Below, piece by piece: positions 1 to 4,913 of a stretch of 6,008 nt of DNA. The DNA comes from Candidatus Omnitrophota bacterium (lineage in GTDB: Bacteria; Omnitrophota; Gorgyraeia; Gygaellales; Profunditerraquicolaceae): positions 1 to 6,008 of the forward strand of contig JAHFFQ010000093.1 in NCBI GenBank assembly GCA_023247875.1, given 5' to 3'. Every line of letters begins with the position of its first letter. Position 1 is the stretch's first letter. The notes beneath the pieces are model-generated. The model saw nothing but the letters and a program-made list of their open reading frames with translations, was not told the DNA's origin and did not search any database. The position numbers and the translations under genes were made by a program.

Positions 1-58
1 AAAGTTTCTTCTTGGTTTTTTTAGTACCCTTGGTTTTGTTTATTTTCTTTGCTTTCAT
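1..58 (-). CDS. N-terminal fragment of a lysine-rich protein, cut by the left edge
   Basis: Reading the minus strand from the ATG at 56-58 gives 19 codons with no stop before the edge: MKAKKINKTKGTKKTKKKL. The start is chosen because AGGAGG lies 7 nt upstream (66-71) and a well-spaced promoter lies at 81-109, a combination unlikely by chance. Eleven of the 19 residues are lysine, and there is no hydrophobic stretch, so this is not a signal peptide. Lysine-rich basic tails of this kind occur on nucleic-acid-binding proteins (histone H1-like, ribosomal, DksA-like), but too little is present to name a family. It lies 98 bp beyond the stop of the TMTC-like gene and appears to be its own transcription unit. 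I am fairly sure it is a gene; its function is unknown. Confidence 0.72.
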   Translation of the reverse strand, partial: MKAKKINKTKGTKKTKKKL

Positions 59-65
59 TAATATG

Positions 66-71
66 CCTCCT
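66..71 (-). promoter_or_regulatory. Strong Shine-Dalgarno site of the lysine-rich gene
   Basis: The minus strand reads AGGAGG, followed by a 7-nt spacer (CATATTA) and then ATG at 58-56. It is the only consensus-quality ribosome binding site in the window; the other genes have weak sites or none. It fixes the start of the edge gene and suggests high translation. Confidence 0.8.
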
Positions 72-80
72 CTGCAAATA

Positions 81-109
81 AATATACCACTAACATGGAT
101 TTATTGCAA
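81..109 (-). promoter_or_regulatory. Sigma-70-type promoter of the lysine-rich gene
   Basis: The minus strand carries TTGCAA (104-109, four of six matches to the -35 consensus), exactly 17 nt, then TATATT (81-86, five of six matches to the -10). Initiation would fall near 73-75, giving a leader of about 15-17 nt that begins just before the AGGAGG site. Position, spacing and the downstream ribosome binding site agree with one another. No operator-like palindrome is evident around it. Confidence 0.68.
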
Positions 110-129
110 ATATTATCTGATTACGGAGA

Positions 130-153
130 AAAAATTGTGTTGCTGAAATTTTT
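130..153 (-). terminator. Weak AT-only stem-loop after the TMTC-like gene
   Basis: Just after the TAA at 157-159, AAAAATT and AATTTTT arms (147-153 and 130-136) can pair as 7 bp around a 10-nt loop, and the distal arm runs into a T-tract on the minus strand. The stem contains no G-C pair, so it is weak as an intrinsic terminator. It could be chance in AT-rich spacer DNA, and it is listed only because its position suits a terminator. Confidence 0.27.
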
Positions 154-156
154 AGT

Positions 157-2085
157 TTAGCGGGTTTTAAAATCACTATTTTCATGCTGCTTAAGGAGCT
201 GCAGTAATCTTGAGTTGACTTTATATCCGAGCTGGATAGCTCTATCACAATGCCGAATGGCCAGGTCATAATCTTTATTATAGTAATATGCTGCTGCCAG
301 GTTATTATGCGCCGCGCCTAGATTTGGATTGAGTTGGACTGCTTTCTTAAAAAACTCTAAGGCTTCTCTCTTGTTTCCTTTATCGGCATAGATAACACCA
401 AGATTATAATAAACCTCCGCATTGTTTGGATCAATGTCTAATATTTTATTATAAAAAGAAGCCGCCTCTTCCTTTTTACCAAGAGCAACATAAAGATATG
501 CAAGGTTAAAATATCCTCTTCTATCAAGGGGGGATATCTCTATTACGCGCCTGAAATCAGAAGCGGCTTTTTCATACTCTTTATTTGCGCTATAAACCTG
601 GCCCCGGTTGATATATGCCTTTAAATACTTAGGGTCGGCTATTATCGCTTCGCTATAGTCAGAAACAGCCCTGCCATATTCCCCTTGTTTCTGGTATACA
701 AGTCCGCGGTTATAGTATCCGTCAGCGTAATCCCGCTTCAACTCAATAACCCGGGAAAGGTCAATAATAGCCTTATCATATTCCCCCTGCTCAAGATATT
801 CCACTCCGCGGTTGGTGTAAGGTCGGATTTTTCCCGGAGATTTATTAATTGCGTCGCTCCATAAAACAATCTCATTTTCCCAAACCCGGTTCCTCTTATA
901 GGTAAGAAAAGAACAAATAATGACTATTGCCGATAGAATGACCGTAACAATCTTAAGGCTCTTGTTCCGGAGAAGATAATAAAGTGCGTATACTGCGAAA
1001 AGGCTGCAGCCGACCAAAGGCAGATAAAGCCGGTGTTCGTATATTGGATTCCCAATAGGTATAATGCTTGACTCTGGCAAAAGCGTTAGAAAAAACCAGA
1101 ATATGCCAAATGATGCCAGCCTGTGCCTGAAGAAGGTTAGGATCCCCGTGATAATAACAAAAACCAGGGCCAAGAAACTGGCTAATGTCGGTATACCCCA
1201 AAATGCCTGCACAAGAGGATAATCATACTCTATATTCTGCCCTAAAGGGAACAAAAATAACCTCAAATAAGTAAGCAAGACGCTAAATTGGGTCCAGAGG
1301 TAACGAGATGAACTAATCCATGGGCTATCCATTAATCTCTCTACATCCGTAAAAATTACCGGTTTTGCAATAGCTACGGTCAAAGGGATCACGGGAAGAA
1401 ATAATAAAAAGGGGAGAGCATATTTCCACTTCGGACCTTTGGCCTCTTGAAAGAAGTACACATGATAGAGCAACAGCATTAAAGGCAGGGTAACTATATT
1501 TTCCTTTGTGAACATCCCCGCAAAAGCTGCGATTAAACTTGCGGAGTAATAAAATGGATTGATCCTGCCGCCTTCCCCCAAAGAGAGCATCGCCTTTGCG
1601 TATAGGCATAATGCTGCTAAATAAAAAAGTGCCCCCAGGATGGTAACCCGCTGAAAAATATAATTAAGCGTTTCAGTCTGCACCGGATGGGTCAAAAATA
1701 TGGCTGCTGCAAAAAAACTTATAAGTACTCTGTGCCGATAAGCTTGTTTTCCCCTCATGGCCGGGGAGGAAAAGGTCAAAGATACGAACCAAAAAACCAA
1801 AAAAGAGACCAAGATATGGAGGCCTATGTTGACCAGGTGATAACCGAATACGCTGAATTGATGGATTTGATAATTTACCGCGAAGGATAAGAAGCCTAAA
1901 AAACGGGATGGCCAATATTTAAAGAGGTCGATTAATTTTTCCGGGGTTCTTATGAGAGGATTTTCGAGGATAAATGAAAAATCATCGAAATGAAATGAGC
2001 TATTGAGGGTGTTGGAGTATACAGCAGCCCCCAGGAAGAATAGTATAATTATCGCCAAAAGATTTGGGCGGGTTGTTCTAATCAT
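157..2085 (-). CDS. TMTC-like GT-C family membrane protein with six C-terminal TPRs
   Basis: This is a 642-residue protein. Residues about 8-396 hold roughly 11-12 hydrophobic segments; residues 422-625 are six TPRs of exactly 34 residues, with an Asn in register at 425, 459, 493, 527, 561 and 595. The loop after the first helix carries FHFDDFSFILENP (Asp34-Asp35), the position of the catalytic acidic pair in GT-C glycosyltransferases. THPVQTE (132-138) and YEHRLYLP (349-356) resemble conserved stretches of eukaryotic TMTC O-mannosyltransferases, which have the same membrane-then-TPR layout. By that likeness it would move a sugar from a polyprenyl-phosphate donor to an acceptor outside the cytoplasm, with the TPRs binding the acceptor or a partner. 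The activity is inferred; many bacterial relatives are annotated only as TPR proteins. The start fits: the first helix follows at once and an extended -10 sits just upstream. There is no clear Shine-Dalgarno site. Confidence 0.9.
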   Translation of the reverse strand: MIRTTRPNLLAIIILFFLGAAVYSNTLNSSFHFDDFSFILENPLIRTPEKLIDLFKYWPSRFLGFLSFAVNYQIHQFSVFGYHLVNIGLHILVSFLVFWFVSLTFSSPAMRGKQAYRHRVLISFFAAAIFLTHPVQTETLNYIFQRVTILGALFYLAALCLYAKAMLSLGEGGRINPFYYSASLIAAFAGMFTKENIVTLPLMLLLYHVYFFQEAKGPKWKYALPFLLFLPVIPLTVAIAKPVIFTDVERLMDSPWISSSRYLWTQFSVLLTYLRLFLFPLGQNIEYDYPLVQAFWGIPTLASFLALVFVIITGILTFFRHRLASFGIFWFFLTLLPESSIIPIGNPIYEHRLYLPLVGCSLFAVYALYYLLRNKSLKIVTVILSAIVIICSFLTYKRNRVWENEIVLWSDAINKSPGKIRPYTNRGVEYLEQGEYDKAIIDLSRVIELKRDYADGYYNRGLVYQKQGEYGRAVSDYSEAIIADPKYLKAYINRGQVYSANKEYEKAASDFRRVIEISPLDRRGYFNLAYLYVALGKKEEAASFYNKILDIDPNNAEVYYNLGVIYADKGNKREALEFFKKAVQLNPNLGAAHNNLAAAYYYNKDYDLAIRHCDRAIQLGYKVNSRLLQLLKQHENSDFKTR

Positions 2086-2092
2086 ACTGCTT

Positions 2093-2101
2093 ATTATAAC
2101 A
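2093..2101 (-). promoter_or_regulatory. Extended -10 promoter next to the TMTC-like start codon
   Basis: The minus strand reads TGTTATAAT, a perfect TGn-TATAAT extended -10 with TATAAT at 2093-2098. The best -35 candidates (TTTCTT at 16 nt or CTTTCT at 17 nt) are poor, as is usual for extended -10 promoters. Initiation is expected at about 2085-2087, at the ATG or one or two bases before it, so the transcript would have little or no leader. This agrees with the lack of a Shine-Dalgarno sequence. Confidence 0.5.
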
Positions 2102-2172
2102 TGAAGAAGGATTTAAGAAAGTTGTTTACGGCATATCAAGAACACGGGAAAGAGAAGGGTTGCGGAAATTGT

Positions 2173-2508
2173 TTAATAGCGGACAATGTGCGTTTTTATG
2201 CAGTCAATAAGATACGTTTTGGCTTCTTGCGGCATATTTATGAACTCTACACCGACCTCATATTCCCCGGTATAAGATTTTTCCCTGATCCACACGAGCC
2301 TGGAAAGGGCCTCAAAAGTGAAGGAGGTTCTAAAGGTAAGCTTGATCTTCAAACAACTATCCCTTGGAATGAAATCGTGGACTAAGAAACTTATGCCGGC
2401 CTGGCTGATATCCCTTGTGATATATTCTCCTCTTTGCTCGCTGGGGACAACCTCGTAGAATATCTGCAGTTTTTCCGGGATCCTGATATATCTTCTTCTC
2501 TCTTCCAT
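2173..2508 (-). CDS. Single-domain PilZ protein, probable c-di-GMP receptor
   Basis: This 111-residue protein is almost entirely one PilZ domain. The N-terminal arginine motif RxxxR is present as Arg5-Arg9 within RRRYIR, and the second motif D/NxSxxG is DISQAG at 33-38. A later stretch, GEYEVGVEFI (81-90), matches the closing strand of the beta-barrel. With both ligand motifs intact it should bind cyclic di-GMP in the cytoplasm and pass the signal to a partner; no output domain is fused. The start gives an AGGG 9 nt upstream and places the arginine motif right at the N-terminus, as is usual. It has its own candidate promoter and a structured leader. The next gene begins 87 bp downstream with no terminator seen between, so co-transcription with the TMTC-like gene is possible. 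The partner protein cannot be told from the sequence. Confidence 0.93.
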   Translation of the reverse strand: MEERRRYIRIPEKLQIFYEVVPSEQRGEYITRDISQAGISFLVHDFIPRDSCLKIKLTFRTSFTFEALSRLVWIREKSYTGEYEVGVEFINMPQEAKTYLIDCIKTHIVRY

Positions 2509-2619
2509 TTTAGTTATCCCTGCTTCCGGAGCATATCAGTGCCGCTGGAAACGATAAAGAAACATAATTTTTACGATTTCCGTGGCATTTAAGAGATGTT
2601 CTATTTCCCAACCGTCTCT
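2509..2619 (-). promoter_or_regulatory. Structured 5' leader of the PilZ mRNA
   Basis: From the predicted start at about 2618-2619 the leader is about 110 nt. Its 5' end can form a hairpin of AGAGA (2615-2619) with TCTCT (2592-2596). The next segment, 2540-2587, forms a longer interrupted hairpin: TGCC/GGCA (2584-2587 with 2540-2543), GGAAA/TTTCC (2577-2581 with 2547-2551) and TAAA/TTTA (2570-2573 with 2555-2558), separated by small internal loops, with an 11-nt apical loop. A weak Shine-Dalgarno AGGG follows at 2518-2521. I see no conserved core of the c-di-GMP-I riboswitch. The pairings were worked out by eye with no energy calculation. Confidence 0.42.
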
Positions 2620-2624
2620 ACTTA

Positions 2625-2653
2625 AATATGCTACATGAAGCAAACGAATTCAA
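2625..2653 (-). promoter_or_regulatory. Candidate promoter of the PilZ gene
   Basis: The minus strand has TTGAAT (2648-2653, four of six -35 matches), exactly 17 nt, then CATATT (2625-2630, four of six -10 matches). It lies downstream of the terminator-like hairpin of the preceding operon and upstream of PilZ, where a promoter is needed. Predicted initiation is at A2619 or G2618, at the edge of the first leader hairpin. Confidence 0.45.
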
Positions 2654-2701
2654 TAGTTTTTTGAGGTTTCTGGAAAGCGGTTTCTTCCTTTAACGGCAAC
2701 C

Positions 2702-2730
2702 AAAAGACCCCTGGCCTGGTGCCGTGGTCT
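2702..2730 (-). terminator. Probable intrinsic terminator of the Big-domain operon
   Basis: Seven bases past the TAA stop (2737-2739), the minus strand can pair AGACC (2726-2730) with GGTCT (2705-2709), with an inner GGC/GCC stem, followed by a short T-tract (2702-2705). The stem is modest and the T-tract only four bases, so termination may be partial. A second stem, ACGGCACCA with TGG-T-TGCCGT (2717-2725 with 2693-2702), overlaps it and excludes it unless a pseudoknot forms. Confidence 0.48.
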
Positions 2731-2736
2731 GTATTT

Positions 2737-4905
2737 TTATATGAATAACGGCACTTTATTTACTAAGGCCTTGGAATACCTATAGACTAGAGTGCTTCTT
2801 TTATGCTGCGTGAATACTATTTTCAAAATACGGTTATAATCATCAAGCGCCTGGCGGGATGCCTCTGGGGAAAAAGAATGCGTGCTGTATTTAGCCTCTT
2901 CAAAGCGTTCGGTTAACCTAAAGAATGAGCTGTCTTCTATGGCATATTTCTTATCTACCAGGTTCGCAAACAATAATGGCGGCGTATAAAACTTTTGTCG
3001 CATGCCAAAAATATACATTACCTTAATAAGGTTGCTGTAAAGCGCGAGTATCAAGTCTCTGGGGTTATCATACAGCTTGATAATATTTTTCCTGGTTCTT
3101 TTAATTAACATATAAAAATAGGTATAAAACAGCAGGCTGGCTAAGAATAAGAAAAATGCGGTTTTGGCAATAAGTTTAAGGAGCCAGTATTTCTCGCGTA
3201 TAACCTCCACTTCCACCGGCGGGCTCTGTATTCCAGAATGCTCGGCATATATTTTGGTTAGGCCGACCCTAAGGGATTTGACAGTATTTTTATTCATTTT
3301 GGCTATTGCAGGATTGCTGCATACCCAGCTGGCCAGTAAGCTGATATCTCCATGCGATGAATCACTAAAATATCCTTCCGCCGCCAAAGTGGAGCGCTCC
3401 CCTCTGACCAACTTTAAATTCAAAGGAAAAACCGATATGGAAACCAACTTTGGCCCCCCCACAATAACTGGTATGCGCGGGCTCTCTAAATCTTTATGCT
3501 GGACATAGACCTTTGTTTCTCCTGGGGAGATGGCCTTAACCAGCCCCTTATTAACAGCCGCAATATTGTTATCAAGCCCCTTCCAAGTGCCCAGAATAGT
3601 GATATCTTCTTCCGTATCATCCTGCCGCACACCGAAAGCAGAAAACTGTTTTTCCTCCCCTGCGCGCATCTCGTAATAATCGGGAATTACCTTTATATAC
3701 CTGAACTTTTCCTCTTTATTAAGCTTATTCCTTAGGTCTTTTATGTCCTCCTTAATGCCCTCTACATTCTCCAGCATATCTCCAATATTTTTTTCCGGAC
3801 TTCTGGGCTTCTGCGCTTTCTTTATCTTCTGTGCTTTCTCTAGATACTCATTAGAAACAGGTACGGAGGAGACTATAAACTTGGCAGCTAAGCTCCGGAC
3901 GTTTTCTAAGTTTGCATAAACTTCGGATATCCCAACGGAGTTAGCGATAAAGGTATTTAATTCCCTGCCTAATATTTCCTTATCATTTATTTGCCACTCT
4001 ACCTTGCTCGTAACTTCCTCGATCCTATTATCGTAATAGCTGGCAAAGGCCCGAAGAGGTGTTCTACTGTGGATAGCTACGGGAAGATAGGCGGGAATGA
4101 TGGAAATATGTTTCACAGAGTGGTCCTGCCTAATAACACCCATTACAACCTCGGCATCCTGAGGAAGGCTCTGTAAGTCTTTATAGCTGCAAAATACCCT
4201 GAATTTTCCCGATGAGGATAAAATAACGCGCGAGTTTTTCAACCTAGAGATTCTATTATTACGCTCAGTGAACCATTCTGCCTGAACGGTCACATCTCTC
4301 ACTATATAGCCAGTTTTAGTAACGAAGGTGCCGAAGGCGAAAAAATCAATTCTGGCCTCTATGTTTCCATAGGGCTTATAAGGGAGGATCTCCAGGCTTA
4401 CGAGTTTTTCTTCTTCCGCTTTAGCTTTCTTTGCCTCGACTATAGAGATGAAACTGGTATTACTGCGCCTGCCTTTATAGATGGCCATAATTTGATAATC
4501 GCCGAGTTTTTTAGGCACCACCACGCCCTCTCCCGTTATATCAAACCTGTCCGGCTTACTTAAAAGCAGCTCAGACTGAGTTGTTACATCGGATATCTCT
4601 GCCGATCCGGCGAATACCTTAATCTCCAGTGGAACGCCTACATATCCTTTGTAAAACCGGGGATAGAGATAGACTTCCAGCGGCCTTTGCAAATAAACAT
4701 ATAATTTTTCCGGCCCGCCGTAATACCACAGCTTACCGCTGGTAGATACCGGGGTGCCAAATTTATTAAGCGCCTCTTCGGCACTTAGCCCGGAGATAAC
4801 TTTTCCTTCCGGGGTTATCTTTTCTTTATATGTCTGATCCGCCAAAACAGGCATATAACACATGAGCGTTATAAAAAACCCTAAAAATAATGATTTTATA
4901 GTCAT
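2737..4905 (-). CDS. Secreted Ig-like (Big) array with one membrane helix and a DUF4129-like C-terminus
   Basis: This is a 722-residue protein. Residues 1-22 are a signal peptide ending in PVLA, with likely cleavage before Asp23. About five Ig-like modules follow, roughly at 77-157, 168-257, 265-346, 402-481 and 487-569; the last two are the clearest Big-type, with IAAVNKGLVKAISPGETKVY and an S-NPAIAKMN turn. A charged, probably coiled-coil linker (352-400) separates modules three and four. A membrane helix at about 575-600 is followed by KRTRK, so the array faces outward and the last 120 residues are cytoplasmic. That tail (about 606-700; YSNLIKVM, TPPLLFANLV, FEEAKYS) resembles DUF4129, often found in transglutaminase-type membrane proteins; no transglutaminase domain is present here. 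The ATG is 8 nt after the upstream stop, suggesting translational coupling. Its function is unknown; a structural or adhesive envelope role is inference. Confidence 0.85.
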   Translation of the reverse strand: MTIKSLFLGFFITLMCYMPVLADQTYKEKITPEGKVISGLSAEEALNKFGTPVSTSGKLWYYGGPEKLYVYLQRPLEVYLYPRFYKGYVGVPLEIKVFAGSAEISDVTTQSELLLSKPDRFDITGEGVVVPKKLGDYQIMAIYKGRRSNTSFISIVEAKKAKAEEEKLVSLEILPYKPYGNIEARIDFFAFGTFVTKTGYIVRDVTVQAEWFTERNNRISRLKNSRVILSSSGKFRVFCSYKDLQSLPQDAEVVMGVIRQDHSVKHISIIPAYLPVAIHSRTPLRAFASYYDNRIEEVTSKVEWQINDKEILGRELNTFIANSVGISEVYANLENVRSLAAKFIVSSVPVSNEYLEKAQKIKKAQKPRSPEKNIGDMLENVEGIKEDIKDLRNKLNKEEKFRYIKVIPDYYEMRAGEEKQFSAFGVRQDDTEEDITILGTWKGLDNNIAAVNKGLVKAISPGETKVYVQHKDLESPRIPVIVGGPKLVSISVFPLNLKLVRGERSTLAAEGYFSDSSHGDISLLASWVCSNPAIAKMNKNTVKSLRVGLTKIYAEHSGIQSPPVEVEVIREKYWLLKLIAKTAFFLFLASLLFYTYFYMLIKRTRKNIIKLYDNPRDLILALYSNLIKVMYIFGMRQKFYTPPLLFANLVDKKYAIEDSSFFRLTERFEEAKYSTHSFSPEASRQALDDYNRILKIVFTQHKRSTLVYRYSKALVNKVPLFI

Positions 4906-4913
4906 CGGCCAGC

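Noticed and set aside
1687..1890. Plus-strand frame of 67 codons opposite the TMTC-like gene
   Set aside because: It lies wholly antisense to a membrane-coding region with clear family features, has no promoter or ribosome site, and its sequence is not protein-like.
2101..2385. Plus-strand reading frame of 94 codons starting MKKDLRKLF
   Set aside because: Most of it is antisense to the well-supported PilZ gene, it has no ribosome binding site, and its composition does not look like a folded protein. Only its first 24 codons lie in spacer DNA.
2509..2736. A c-di-GMP-I (GEMM) riboswitch upstream of PilZ
   Set aside because: Attractive by context, but the conserved core and its paired helices could not be found on the minus strand. 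Only generic hairpins are seen.
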